NCBI RefSeq assembly: GCF_913777625.1
Contig: NZ_CAJYTI010000039.1
Location: 62,001 to 126,000, forward strand
Source of the DNA: an uncultured Sphingomonas sp.
GTDB taxonomy: Bacteria > Pseudomonadota > Alphaproteobacteria > Sphingomonadales > Sphingomonadaceae
Length of the DNA stretch: 64,000 nucleotides
Direction: 5' to 3'
The notes beneath the pieces were generated by a model, which worked only from the letters and a program-made list of their open reading frames with translations, had not been told where the DNA came from and did not search any database. This document shows, piece by piece, positions 1 through 8,947 of this stretch. Every line of letters begins with the position of its first letter. Position 1 is the first letter of the stretch. A program made the translations under genes and the position numbers.

Positions 1-815
1 GCGCCTTCGAGCAGCTCCTCGAACGCGTCCCATCCCAGCGCCAGCGCCGCCGGGAAGCCAATCGACGACCAGAGCGAATAGCGGCCGCCGACGCTCTCGA
101 AGAACGGCAGCACCCGCGTCTCGTCGACGCCCCATTCCACCGCCTTATCGGGCGAGGCGGTCAGCGCGACCACCTGGCCATAGGGATCCTCGACGCCGCC
201 CTCGGCCATCCAGGCGAGCGCGCTCTGGGCGTTGAGCATGGTCTCGGTGGTGGTGAAGGTCTTGCTGGCGATCACCAGCAGCGTCGCCTGCGGATCGAAC
301 ACGTCCATCGCGTTTTCGAGCGCCACGCCGTCGACATTGGAGACGATCGCCACGTCGTAGCGGTCCATGTCGCGACCCAGCGCATCGACCAGCAGGTCCG
401 GCCCCAGCGCGGAGCCGCCGATGCCGATATGGAGGATGTGGCGGATCGGCCCCAGCGCCTCGGCCTCGATCGCGTCGATCAGCCCGCGCATCCGCGCGTG
501 CTGGCTGCGGGCGCGAGCAACGCTCTCGGGCGCGCCTTCATAGCGCTCGGCGGTGTGCTCGGCGGCACGGCCTTCGGTGACGTTGACCACCTCGCCCGCG
601 AACAGCGCGTCGCGCTTGTCGGCGAAGTCCATCTGCTGCGCCAGCGCGGCGAAGGCGGAGACGGCCTCCGGCGTCAGGTGCGTCTTCGACCAGTCGAAAT
701 GGATGCCGGCAACATCGGCGCTCAGCCGCGACAGCCGATCGGCATCGGCAGCGAACAGATCGGTCAGTTTCGCGGCGGGGAGGGATTGGATCGGCGTCCA
801 GTCGGGCAAGGCCAT
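1..815 (-). CDS. pgi: Glucose-6-phosphate isomerase (5' part; gene runs off the window)
   Basis: Cytosolic enzyme interconverting glucose-6-phosphate and fructose-6-phosphate. About 271 N-terminal residues are visible, beginning MALPDWTPIQSL; the rest lies beyond base 1. Seen in order are the sugar-phosphate-binding SIS-fold segments around HIGIGGSALGPDLL and ASKTFTTTETMLNA, then the family signature GGRYSLWSSIG near residue 245. I place the start at 815 because AAGGAG lies six bases upstream; an in-frame ATG two codons earlier would sit directly against it. It is transcribed away from lepB, with roughly 105 bases between the two starts, so the gap should hold divergent promoters. Family assignment is secure; only the missing C-terminus is uncertain. 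Confidence 0.95.
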   Translation of the reverse strand, partial: MALPDWTPIQSLPAAKLTDLFAADADRLSRLSADVAGIHFDWSKTHLTPEAVSAFAALAQQMDFADKRDALFAGEVVNVTEGRAAEHTAERYEGAPESVARARSQHARMRGLIDAIEAEALGPIRHILHIGIGGSALGPDLLVDALGRDMDRYDVAIVSNVDGVALENAMDVFDPQATLLVIASKTFTTTETMLNAQSALAWMAEGGVEDPYGQVVALTASPDKAVEWGVDETRVLPFFESVGGRYSLWSSIGFPAALALGWDAFEELLEG

Positions 816-920
816 GTTCATCTCCTTGGTGGCAGGGCTCCCCCTATCGTCCCGCACCGGCCCATTCCAGCCTCATTCCACCGCTTGACCTCCCCGCCGC
901 GCCCTAGCAGAGCAGTGCCC

Positions 921-1784
921 ATGGATACGCCCGCCTCCACCGAACCCGTCGCCTCGCGCCCCGAAAACGTGCAAGCGCCCGCCGCGAAGCCGGAAAAGCC
1001 CAAATCGGAGTGGCGCGATCTCGCGACCTTCCTGCTCAAGCTGGCGCTGATCGTGTTCGTGGTGCGCAGCTTCATCTTCTCGCCGTTCAGCATTCCCAGC
1101 GAGTCGATGCTGCCGCGGCTGCTGATCGGCGACTATCTGTTCATCACCAAGTGGAACTACGGCTATTCCAAGCACTCGCTGCCGTGGAGCCTGCCGCTGA
1201 TCCCGGGCCGCATCTTCCCGGGCACGCCCGCACGCGGCGACGTAGTGGTGTTCAAGGCGCCCAACCACAATGGCGAGGACTGGATCAAGCGCGTCATCGG
1301 CCTGCCCGGCGACACGATCGAGATGGTCAACGGCCAGGTGATCCTCAACGGCAAGCCGGTGCCCAAGCAGCGCATCGCCGATTTCGTGCTGCCGATCACG
1401 CCGAACTTCACCCACTGCCCGACGCAGTTCCAGACCGCGGACGCCAAGGGCGCGCCGATCTGCCGCATCCCGCAGTTCCGCGAGACGCTGCCGAACGGCA
1501 AGCAGTATAACGTGCTCGACCAGGACAATCTGCCGCAGGACAATACCCAGGTGTACACCGTCCCCGCCGGCCATGTGTTCCTGATGGGCGACAATCGCGA
1601 CAACTCCACCGACAGCCGCTTCCAGCAGCCGCCCTATGGGAACGGCATCGGCTTCGTGCCGATCGAGAATATCGAGGGGAAGGCGGTCGTGAACTTCTGG
1701 TCGACCGACGGCGGCGCCAACTGGCTGCTCCCCTGGACCTGGTTCACCGCGGCGCGGTGGAGCCGGATCGGAGAAGGCTTCTGA
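921..1784 (+). CDS. lepB: Signal peptidase I
   Basis: Inner-membrane serine protease that removes signal peptides from exported proteins. The 287-residue product starts MDTPASTEPVASR; the open frame extends far upstream antisense to pgi, but that extension is a shadow. A single membrane anchor (about residues 34-53, LATFLLKLALIVFVVRSF) is followed by the catalytic-serine motif FSIPSESMLP, the lysine-base motif DWIKRVIGLPGDTIE and the C-terminal box MGDNRDNSTDSR. It is followed two bases later by rnc, the common lepB-rnc-era order of proteobacteria. Function is assigned with high confidence. Confidence 0.96.
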   Translation: MDTPASTEPVASRPENVQAPAAKPEKPKSEWRDLATFLLKLALIVFVVRSFIFSPFSIPSESMLPRLLIGDYLFITKWNYGYSKHSLPWSLPLIPGRIFPGTPARGDVVVFKAPNHNGEDWIKRVIGLPGDTIEMVNGQVILNGKPVPKQRIADFVLPITPNFTHCPTQFQTADAKGAPICRIPQFRETLPNGKQYNVLDQDNLPQDNTQVYTVPAGHVFLMGDNRDNSTDSRFQQPPYGNGIGFVPIENIEGKAVVNFWSTDGGANWLLPWTWFTAARWSRIGEGF

Positions 1785-1786
1785 GC

Positions 1787-2455
1787 GTGCCCGATCTGGG
1801 CGGCTGGGTCGCGAAGACCTTCGGCCGCCCCGCCAAAGACCTGGCCGCTTTCCAACGCGCGCTGACCCATGGCAGCCAGGCCGCCGGCAACTACCAGCGG
1901 CTCGAATTTCTCGGCGACCGGGTGCTCGGCCTGATCGTCGCCGAATGGCTGTTCGAACGGTTTCCGGAGGAGCCGGAAGGCGCGCTTTCCCGCCGTCTCA
2001 ATTCGCTGGTCACCGGCCCGGTCTGCGCCGATGTCGCGCGCGAGCTGGGCGTGGTGCCGCATCTCCGCCTCGGCAAGCAGGCGCGCGACGACGGTGCGGC
2101 GGACAGCGACAATGTGCTGGGCGACGTGATGGAGGCGCTGATCGGCGCCTTCTACCGCGAGGCAGGGCTCGATGCGGCGCGTAGCTTCGTGCGCAAAGCT
2201 TGGGGCAACCGGATCGACGAACACGCCAAGGCGCCCAAGCATCCCAAGTCGGCGCTCCAGGAATGGGCCGCGGCGCGCAACCGCCGCCCGCCGGAATATG
2301 AGATCGTCGACCGCTCCGGTCCCAACCACGCGCCGCGTTTCACCGTGAAGGTGTCGATCGGCAAGCTCGCCGAAGCGAGTGCCGAGGGCAGCAACAAGCA
2401 GGAAGCGGAGACCGCGGCAGCGGCGGCGCTGCTGGCGAAGCTGGGTAGTGCCTAG
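1787..2455 (+). CDS. rnc: Ribonuclease III
   Basis: Double-strand-specific endoribonuclease for rRNA and mRNA processing. The catalytic domain carries the signature YQRLEFLGDRVLGL and the second metal-ligand motif GDVMEALIGAFY; the C-terminal part (from about residue 150, KSALQEWAAARNRRPPEYEI) is a double-stranded-RNA-binding domain. I prefer the GTG start at 1787 (222 residues) because GGAGAAGG lies about nine bases upstream; an ATG at 1757 would overlap lepB by 28 bases and lacks a better site. The usual next gene, era, is separated by a gene on the opposite strand. Confidence 0.95.
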   Translation: MPDLGGWVAKTFGRPAKDLAAFQRALTHGSQAAGNYQRLEFLGDRVLGLIVAEWLFERFPEEPEGALSRRLNSLVTGPVCADVARELGVVPHLRLGKQARDDGAADSDNVLGDVMEALIGAFYREAGLDAARSFVRKAWGNRIDEHAKAPKHPKSALQEWAAARNRRPPEYEIVDRSGPNHAPRFTVKVSIGKLAEASAEGSNKQEAETAAAAALLAKLGSA

Positions 2456-2579
2456 GATCGATTCGATCCCACCCTCTTCGAAAGGGAAAGGTGTATCAAG
2501 CGTCTTGGCAGAAAATCAGTCGACGGGACCGTTCGACAAGATATTCTCTCTCAAATCCTGATATCGCAGTCGCAATCGG

Positions 2580-2966
2580 TCAAATTATCGAATATCCGTT
2601 AGACCACCAGTTTATCGTTATATCTTTATTGACACCGTTGCTTATGTCCATCCCATGGATAACGATGACTGCAGATCCTGGCCCAGTGCAAAATGAATCA
2701 ACGTACGAAAAATACCCGATAGACTTTAGGCGGACGTTGATATCGCGCCTTTCACGTGCTGATATACTGTGGCTAAAAGCGCTCAGCTTACCAACGGTGA
2801 CAGCGCCTCGTTGCCAGAAAACCTCTGATATGATCTCATCCCCGCTAACGCATTTTGTCGCATTTCGGACGGAATGAGCAACTGGAGGCGGCGTGAATTC
2901 GTCGGAAACTTTAGGAGGCGCAGTCTGCACCAACAATGCCGACATCAATAGCGTGACGTATGGCAC
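2580..2966 (-). CDS. Hypothetical small exported protein, AT-richer than its surroundings
   Basis: I do not recognise this family. A GTG start at 2966 is preceded by AAGGAG at six-base spacing and gives a 128-residue protein beginning MPYVTLLMSALLVQTAPP, which looks like a short signal peptide. The mature part has two cysteines (in TKCVSGDE and SFCTGPGS), possibly a disulfide, and ends GYSII. Base composition is visibly poorer in G and C than the flanking genes, and codon choice differs too, with many A/T-ending codons. The gene is inserted on the opposite strand in the normally contiguous rnc-era pair, suggesting acquisition or rapid divergence. Secretion is inferred; function is unknown. 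Confidence 0.6.
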   Translation of the reverse strand: MPYVTLLMSALLVQTAPPKVSDEFTPPPVAHSVRNATKCVSGDEIISEVFWQRGAVTVGKLSAFSHSISARERRDINVRLKSIGYFSYVDSFCTGPGSAVIVIHGMDISNGVNKDITINWWSNGYSII

Positions 2967-3095
2967 AGATTGCTCCTTAGAATTTTGACTGCCTTCTAGC
3001 TCGATTATACGAACCAGTCGGCAAGCGCTGCAAGGTAGCGCTTGATGAGCATAGGAGCTTTGCCCCATCCCCATCCCCCAGTACAACCGGAACCC

Positions 3096-4004
3096 ATGAC
3101 CGAACCCACCCCCCAACAATCCTGCGGCGTCGTCGCGATCCTCGGTGCTCCCAATGCCGGCAAGTCGACGTTGGTCAATGCGCTGGTCGGCCAGAAGGTC
3201 GCCATCGTCAGCCCAAAGGCACAGACCACCCGCGCCCGCGTGATGGGCATCGCCATCGAGGGTGACACCCAGATCATCCTGGTCGACACCCCCGGCATCT
3301 TCGAGCCCGAGCGCCGGCTCGATCGCGCGATGGTCGCCGCCGCCTGGGACGGCACCGACGGCGCCGACCTGGTCGCGCTGGTGGTGGACGGCAAGGGCGG
3401 CATCGGCCCCAAGGTCCATGCGGTGATCGACAGCCTGCGCGGCCGCAAGGGGCGCAAGATCCTGATCCTCAACAAGGTCGACATCGCCGACAAGCCCCGC
3501 CTGCTCGGCCATGCCGCCAAGCTCAACGAGGCGCTGCCGTTCGACGAGACCTATTTCGTCTCGGCCCAGACCGGCGACGGCGTGCCCGAACTCAAGGCCG
3601 CGCTCGCCAAGGCGATGCCGCAGGAGGAATGGCATTTCCCCGAGGACCAGGTCTCCGACGCGACCGATCGGATGCTGGCCGCCGAGGTGACGCGCGAACA
3701 GCTCTACCTCCAGCTCCACGCCGAGCTGCCCTATGCCAGCGCGATCGAGACCGAGAAATACAGCGAGCGCGAGGACGGATCGGTCGAGATCCACCAGCAG
3801 ATCCTCGTCGCACGCGATACCCAGCGCGCCATCGTGCTCGGCAAGGGCGGCCAGCGCCTCAAGGAAATCGGCAGCCGCGCGCGTGCCGAGCTCTCCAAGC
3901 TGCTCGGCGTGCCGGTGCACCTGTACCTGCACGTCAAGGTCAATCCGAAGTGGGAAGAGGATCGCGGCCTCTATCGCGAGATCGGGCTCGACTGGGTCGA
4001 CTGA
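3096..4004 (+). CDS. era: GTPase Era
   Basis: Essential GTPase that binds 16S rRNA and assists 30S subunit maturation. The 302-residue protein shows G1 GAPNAGKST, G3 DTPG and G4 NKVD in the GTPase domain and a C-terminal KH RNA-binding domain around GKGGQRLKEIGSRARAEL. The start MTEPTPQQS matches the family's usual length; an upstream in-frame ATG at 3042 would add a Pro/His-rich tail. Because the gene between rnc and era faces the other way, era probably has its own promoter in 2967-3095. A strong terminator follows. Confidence 0.96.
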   Translation: MTEPTPQQSCGVVAILGAPNAGKSTLVNALVGQKVAIVSPKAQTTRARVMGIAIEGDTQIILVDTPGIFEPERRLDRAMVAAAWDGTDGADLVALVVDGKGGIGPKVHAVIDSLRGRKGRKILILNKVDIADKPRLLGHAAKLNEALPFDETYFVSAQTGDGVPELKAALAKAMPQEEWHFPEDQVSDATDRMLAAEVTREQLYLQLHAELPYASAIETEKYSEREDGSVEIHQQILVARDTQRAIVLGKGGQRLKEIGSRARAELSKLLGVPVHLYLHVKVNPKWEEDRGLYREIGLDWVD

Positions 4005-4027
4005 CCTCCCGCTTCCGAACCAACGAA

Positions 4028-4063
4028 AAGGCCGCGGCTCAGGTGCGCACGCGGCCTTTTTCT
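4028..4063 (+). terminator. Rho-independent terminator of era
   Basis: A nine-base-pair stem AAGGCCGCG / CGCGGCCTT is followed directly by a run of T residues, 24 bases after the era stop codon. Confidence 0.85.
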
Positions 4064-4082
4064 TGCGCCTTGCAGCGCGGGC

Positions 4083-4115
4083 AAAAAAAGAGCGGCACTC
4101 CGAAGAGTGCCGCTC
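4083..4115 (-). terminator. Rho-independent terminator of the TonB-dependent receptor gene
   Basis: A perfect eleven-base-pair stem GAGCGGCACTC / GAGTGCCGCTC with a CGAA loop is flanked on the era side by seven A residues, which read as a U tract in the minus-strand transcript. It lies just downstream of the receptor stop codon, back to back with the era terminator. Confidence 0.85.
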
Positions 4116-4139
4116 CATGATCGCTCGATCCGGCTGGGA

Positions 4140-7064
4140 TCAGAACTTAACGGTCGCGCCCACGTACAGCATGCGGCCGTACAGGTCGTAGGTGTCCGCC
4201 ACCGTCTGGGTGCCCGGCCAGGTGACCGGGTTGGTGTCCCCGAACACCGGCGGCTTGGTGTCGAGCAGGTTGTTGACGCCGGCATACAGCTCCATCTGCT
4301 GCTTGCCGCCGACGATCACCTTGCCCTGCAGGTTGTGGTAGACATAGGCCGAGATCCGCGTCGGCGTCGTGGTGCCGTCGAGGTTGTCGTACAGCGGGCC
4401 GAGATAGTCGGCACGATAGTTCAGCTGGAACTTCGGGGTGCTCAGCGTCAGGTTGGCGACACCGCGATCCTTGAAGCCCGAGCCGAGACGGCCGCAGCTA
4501 TAGCAATCGGCCTGGCCGAGCTCGTTCTGCACCGGACCACCCGGGAACGGCGTCTGCTCCTGCTTGAAGCGATGGTTGTACTGCACGTCGATGTCCAGCC
4601 GCGCGAAGCCCAGCGGCACCATGTAGCGGCCCTCGATGTCGAGACCCGAGACCAGGAACGAACCGGTGTTCAGGTTGACGGCGTTGACGCGGGTGATGAA
4701 GCCGTTGCTGTCGCGGATCACGTTGTTGCAGAACAGCGGGTTACCCGTCTCCAGGCACTGCGTGATCGAAACCTGCTGGCCGATGATGCCGATCGCGTTC
4801 TTCACCTTGATGTGGTAATAGTCCGCAGTCAGGCTGAAGTTCTTGAAGAACGTCGGCGTGATCACCGCACCCAGGGTGATCGTGTCGGCGGTTTCCTGCT
4901 TCAGATTGCGGTTGCCGCCCACCAGGCCGTCGATCGACTGGATCTGCGCCGTGGTGTAGGTGAACGATCCCTGCGAGGCGATGGTGGCCGCCCGGCCCGG
5001 AATATTGGCGCAGGCCGCCGGAATCTTCGCGTTGGACGTATCGCACAGATCGTTGATCGACGGGAAGGTCTGGCTCACCGACGAGAAGAGTTCGCCGATG
5101 TTCGGCGCGCGGGTCGCACGCGAATAGACGCCGCGGAAACGGATGTCGGCCGTCGGCGCATAGGTGGCACCGCCCTTGAAGCTCCACACGCCGCCGACGG
5201 TCGAGTAGTCGGCATAGCGCGCGGCGCCTTCCAGGCCGAGATACTTGATGCCCGCACGATCTTCCACGATCGGCGCGTTGACCTCGACAAAGCCTTCCTT
5301 GACGTTGAAGCTGCCCTGGGTGTTGCTCAGCTGGTTGCCCGAGCTGAGGCCCGCCTGGGTGAACGGATCATAGACCTCGGTGCTCTTCTCGTGGCGATAT
5401 TCGCCGCCGAACGAGATCGCCACCGGGCCGCCCCACAGCGAGAACAGGTCGCCGCTGACGCTGCCGGACACCACGTCCTGGTTGACCTTCGCCAGGTAAT
5501 CGAAGGCGACGTTCGAGCCGTTGACCAGCTGCACGGTGTTGCCGTCGGTCAGCGTGACCGTACGGGTCGGGCCGGTATAGGTCTGCAGGAACTTGGCCGC
5601 TGCCGGCGTGACGGTGTTGAAGCCGAAGATGTTGAGCGGAACGCAGCCGGCCGCGCGCGCCGTCGCATCCGAGCAGCGCACCTGGCCGTCGGGACCCAGC
5701 TCGTTGCTCAGCGCCGCACCATAGTTCGGCGTGTAGATCGCCTGCGCGGTGGTGTGGTCGCGACTTTCCGAATGCTCGTAATAGATGTCGTACGACCAGT
5801 TGGTGCCGAGCTCGAACTGGCCCTTCGCGCCGATCACGCCGCGATAGAAATCGCGCTCGTTGTTGTTGCTGCGGCTGAAGATGTCGTTCGAACGACGGCG
5901 GAACTGGATCACGTTGGTGCCGTTGGCGAGCGCCGCGGCGCGGATCGCGTCGGGCACATAGGGGCTGGTGATCGGAATGCCGGCATAGGCCGAACCGTCG
6001 AAGTTCAGCGCCGCACCCGGGCCCGAGTTGCCGATCGCCGACGGCTCGAGCGAGGCGTTCGAGTTGGTGTGGGTGTACTGGCCCTGGGCGTAGAGCTTGA
6101 ACGCATCCGAGAAATCGTAATGCGCCAGCAGCGCGCCCTGGTAGCGCTCGACGGGCACCGACAGCAGGCGGTCGCCGTTGCGGTTGTAGCCGTCGATGTT
6201 CGCGCTCTGATAGCCCTTCAGGTTGTTGGCGCCATCGAAGGTGAAGGTGCGCCCCGAGGTCGGGGAGAAGGCCGACTGGTTCGGGTTGCTGACGTCGAAC
6301 AGGCCCTGCGCCGCATAGGTGCTGCGGTTCGGCATGTCGTTCGCCGAGAAGCTGCGGTTGCGCGACGGCAGGCCGTGATCATTGTCGTAGCTGAAGTTCG
6401 CGGTCACGTTGCCGCGGCCCTCGCCGAAATTATGGCCGGCGGTCACCGAGACATACTGGCGCGGCGCGTCGCCCTTGTCCGACACGGTGTTCTGCGCACG
6501 GACGCGCACGCCCTGGAAGTCGTTCTTGAGAACGAAGTTGACCACGCCAGCGATCGCTTCCGAACCATAGACCGCCGAGGCGCCGCCGGTGACGACGTCG
6601 ACGCGCTGGATCAGGTCGGTCGGGATGTTGTTGACGTCCACCGCCGAGGTGCCGGCGATGCCGAGCGTACGGCGGCCGTCGATCAGCACCAGCGTGCGCG
6701 ACGAGCCGAGGTTGCGCAGGTTGACCGTTGCGGTGCCGTTGCCGGTGCTCGAGAAGTTCGAGCTGGTGCGGCTGACGTTCTGGCCCACCGACGGCAGCGT
6801 GGCGAGCACGTCCTGGATGTTCGACGCGCCGGTCTGCTCGATCCGCTCGGCGGTGACGACCGCGACGGGCGTCGAGGCCTGGAGGTCGGGGCGCGCGATG
6901 CGCGAGCCGGTGACGACGATTTCGGTGCTGCCGGTCTGCTGGCCGTCCTGGCCGGTCGCGGTGGCGGACTGATCCTGGGCCGCAGCGGGGGTGACGAACA
7001 GCACCGCGGCACCGATCCCCGCGAGCGCCGTACCGGCGCGCAGGGCATATGCGATACGAGACAT
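4140..7064 (-). CDS. TonB-dependent outer-membrane receptor
   Basis: Outer-membrane beta-barrel importer energised by TonB. The 974-residue precursor has a signal peptide ending near ATPAAAQ (MSRIAYALRAGTALAG...), a TonB-box-like EIVVTGSRI at about residues 47-55, a plug domain (QDVLATLPSVGQ, RTLVLIDGRR, ASAVYGSEAIAGVVNFV) and a long barrel ending in the aromatic residue F (GRMLYVGATVKF). Cysteine pairs in extracellular loops (RCSDATARAAGC, LCDTSNAKIPAAC) suggest disulfides. It belongs to the large sphingomonad OAR-like receptor group; the ligand cannot be read from sequence. The nearest minus-strand genes upstream encode a polysaccharide-type DUF6250 protein and redox proteins, so the context does not define the substrate. 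It has its own terminator. Confidence 0.93.
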   Translation of the reverse strand: MSRIAYALRAGTALAGIGAAVLFVTPAAAQDQSATATGQDGQQTGSTEIVVTGSRIARPDLQASTPVAVVTAERIEQTGASNIQDVLATLPSVGQNVSRTSSNFSSTGNGTATVNLRNLGSSRTLVLIDGRRTLGIAGTSAVDVNNIPTDLIQRVDVVTGGASAVYGSEAIAGVVNFVLKNDFQGVRVRAQNTVSDKGDAPRQYVSVTAGHNFGEGRGNVTANFSYDNDHGLPSRNRSFSANDMPNRSTYAAQGLFDVSNPNQSAFSPTSGRTFTFDGANNLKGYQSANIDGYNRNGDRLLSVPVERYQGALLAHYDFSDAFKLYAQGQYTHTNSNASLEPSAIGNSGPGAALNFDGSAYAGIPITSPYVPDAIRAAALANGTNVIQFRRRSNDIFSRSNNNERDFYRGVIGAKGQFELGTNWSYDIYYEHSESRDHTTAQAIYTPNYGAALSNELGPDGQVRCSDATARAAGCVPLNIFGFNTVTPAAAKFLQTYTGPTRTVTLTDGNTVQLVNGSNVAFDYLAKVNQDVVSGSVSGDLFSLWGGPVAISFGGEYRHEKSTEVYDPFTQAGLSSGNQLSNTQGSFNVKEGFVEVNAPIVEDRAGIKYLGLEGAARYADYSTVGGVWSFKGGATYAPTADIRFRGVYSRATRAPNIGELFSSVSQTFPSINDLCDTSNAKIPAACANIPGRAATIASQGSFTYTTAQIQSIDGLVGGNRNLKQETADTITLGAVITPTFFKNFSLTADYYHIKVKNAIGIIGQQVSITQCLETGNPLFCNNVIRDSNGFITRVNAVNLNTGSFLVSGLDIEGRYMVPLGFARLDIDVQYNHRFKQEQTPFPGGPVQNELGQADCYSCGRLGSGFKDRGVANLTLSTPKFQLNYRADYLGPLYDNLDGTTTPTRISAYVYHNLQGKVIVGGKQQMELYAGVNNLLDTKPPVFGDTNPVTWPGTQTVADTYDLYGRMLYVGATVKF

Positions 7065-7326
7065 TACTCTACTATCCTTTACAGCGCGCCGACGCCGCTC
7101 CGATTACGGCGAGGACGCGTACTCCACTCTCTGCGTCTAGCCGCAGGCGGCGACACATCGCGTCCGGATGACCAGACCCGACAGGGCTGTAAAGAAGCGC
7201 GGGCCCGATTTGCGGCAATTTAACTACAGCTGTGGCCCTGCCACCACAGCGTGCAATATGGCATCGTATCAAGGAAACGCGTCGGAAATATCGGGGTGAT
7301 CCGACGACACGAACGGGCCGCCGCGC

Positions 7327-8025
7327 TCAGTCCAGCGCACGCACGGTGAAGGCACGCACCCGCAAATGACTGGCGGTGGTGCGCAGGCCGAACCGCCCCG
7401 CGCGGTAGGGCGCCGGATCGTGGAAATCGAACAGCGTCCGGCCGTCGCGGGCGAAGGTGATCCGCGCGTCCTCGGCGGTCAGCCGCAGATGCTGCCACGC
7501 ATTGGCGACGAGCAGGTCCGCCCGCGCCCGCCGGTCATTCTCCGGGAGCAGCGGCCGGTCGCCGCTCCGCCCGGTATAGCGCCGAAAGCGCGTGGTGCTG
7601 TTGGTATTGCCGCCGAGCCCGACATAATAGGTCTCCAGCGTGTCATACGCCTCGAAGCGGCCGTCGCGCGGCCGCGCCAGCAGGTCGCCGCCGGGCGCAG
7701 CGGGATCAAGCGCCATCCAGAAGCAGTTCGCATCGCTCACCCGGTCGAACGGGCCGCCGGCGGAGACGGCCTGCAGATCATAGTCGATCGCGATCCGGCC
7801 GGAGAGCAGCGGCCGGAACCACAGGGTCAATCCCGCCGGCGCGACGATCTCCAGCACGCCGTCCCGCGCGGTGACCGAGGCGGGTTGCTCGGCCTCGATC
7901 GCCCATTGGCCGAGCCCGTGTCGGAAATCATCGCCGGCGAGGGTGCGGACGCGCGGCTCCCCCTTCCCCGCGCCCGCACCGACCAGCGCGGCGATCCCGG
8001 CCAGGACCTCGCGACGCGCCGGCAT
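7327..8025 (-). CDS. Exported protein of DUF6250 type
   Basis: The 232-residue product begins MPARREVLAGIAALVGAGAG, a twin-arginine-like start (ARRE) with a hydrophobic stretch, implying export. The body resembles DUF6250: a jelly-roll with DDFRHGLGQWAIEAEQP, NCFWMALDPAAPGGD, and YYVGLGGNTNSTTRFRRY. Such domains are known mainly from polysaccharide-related proteins and are thought to be carbohydrate binding or lyase associated; no activity can be shown here. The stop lies 262 bases from the receptor start; that stretch shows no gene. Family call is from recall of characteristic motifs, so moderately certain. Confidence 0.7.
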   Translation of the reverse strand: MPARREVLAGIAALVGAGAGKGEPRVRTLAGDDFRHGLGQWAIEAEQPASVTARDGVLEIVAPAGLTLWFRPLLSGRIAIDYDLQAVSAGGPFDRVSDANCFWMALDPAAPGGDLLARPRDGRFEAYDTLETYYVGLGGNTNSTTRFRRYTGRSGDRPLLPENDRRARADLLVANAWQHLRLTAEDARITFARDGRTLFDFHDPAPYRAGRFGLRTTASHLRVRAFTVRALD

Positions 8026-8195
8026 CACCGCCCGCCCACCTTGCGGTCATTGGGCCGGCGGCTGCGTGCTGGTGTCGTTCTGGCCATGAAGCGCCTCCGC
8101 CCGTTTCCCGGTTTCGATGCCCCCAGGGTAGCGCGATGCACGCCGGCGATCGAGACCGTCGCCAGGCGCCTGCCGATCGCGGCGAACCGCTCCGG

Positions 8196-8912
8196 TCAGA
8201 CCTCCAGCGGACGGGTCGGGCGGATGTTGGGGTAGATCCGTTCGATCGGCTCCGCACCGGGCTCGCCGGCCTTCTTCCAGTTGAAGGCATTGACCGGCTG
8301 CGAACGGTTCACCCACAGCGTGTAGTAGAGATGGTCGGCGCGGGGATCGTCGGTGTTGGGATGCAGCAGGATGGTCAGCCCCAGGCTGTTCAGCTGCAGC
8401 CACGGCACCACCACCGGCAGCAGATCGTTGGTGAAGCCGAAATAGAAGGACGGCGTCACGTGCGGCCCGCGCGGCGTCAGGTTCCAGTTGCCGAGCTCGA
8501 CCGGGAAGCGCTCGATCACCCATTGCCGCAGGCGCGCGGCCTTGGGGTAATTGTCCTCGTCGAAATAGATGTGCGCATGATAGCTCGTCACCGCCGTGTA
8601 GGGGCGCGGGCGCTCCGGCAGACCGTCGCCGCCCTCGGGGCGGGTGCTGTGCGGACGCGTCGCCGACTCGAGCGCGGTCTTGTCGCCCCAGGGGCTGTTG
8701 CCGATGGCGCGCGGCGGCACGATCGGCCGGAAGTCGGGATCCCCCAGCGCGGCCTGGGTCTGGGCCTGCGCGGCCCCTGCCGCCACGCCCGTCGCGGCCA
8801 GACCGGCGGCGGCCAGCGTGGAGCCGGTGATCAGCCCGCGCCGGGTGGGCGCCAGCAGATCGGCCCAGGCCTGGTCCTCGCGGGTGTTCGGAACGATGGG
8901 CGCTTCGTGCAT
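8196..8912 (-). CDS. Tat-exported DOPA 4,5-dioxygenase family protein
   Basis: The 238-residue protein has a late hydrophobic segment preceded by a twin-arginine motif (PTRRGLITGSTLAAAGLAA, about residues 22-40), so it is probably exported folded through Tat. The C-terminal part matches the DOPA dioxygenase family: the opening YHAHIYFDEDNYPKAARLR, then GPHVTPSFYFGF and ILLHPNTDDPRADH supply the conserved histidines. Fungal and plant relatives cleave DOPA in pigment synthesis; bacterial members are largely uncharacterised. The start at 8912 is chosen for the GGGGGGAAG upstream; a start 16 codons earlier is possible. Cytosolic family members lack this leader, which is noteworthy. Confidence 0.8.
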   Translation of the reverse strand: MHEAPIVPNTREDQAWADLLAPTRRGLITGSTLAAAGLAATGVAAGAAQAQTQAALGDPDFRPIVPPRAIGNSPWGDKTALESATRPHSTRPEGGDGLPERPRPYTAVTSYHAHIYFDEDNYPKAARLRQWVIERFPVELGNWNLTPRGPHVTPSFYFGFTNDLLPVVVPWLQLNSLGLTILLHPNTDDPRADHLYYTLWVNRSQPVNAFNWKKAGEPGAEPIERIYPNIRPTRPLEV

Positions 8913-8947
8913 GCTTCCCCCCGGAAACGCGTGATCGGACAGGTGCC

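Noticed and set aside
2457..2471. Small palindrome GGATCGATTCGATCC after rnc
   Set aside because: Six pairs with a three-base loop and no T tract; too weak to call a terminator.
2491..2877. A 128-codon plus-strand reading frame downstream of rnc
   Set aside because: It overlaps the minus-strand gene at 2580-2966 and starts with a GTG directly against AAGG, with no spacing; the minus-strand frame has a properly spaced ribosome site and a signal-peptide-like start.
4107..7223. A 1038-codon plus-strand reading frame
   Set aside because: It lies antisense to the TonB receptor, which has signal peptide, plug, barrel and terminator. The product is Arg/Asp/Ala/Val-rich low complexity, typical of GC-rich antisense frames.
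8029..8101. Twenty-codon frame starting MARTTPARSRRPND on the minus strand just before the DUF6250-like gene
   Set aside because: Too short, no ribosome site, no conserved features; only its stop/start overlap with the next gene drew attention.
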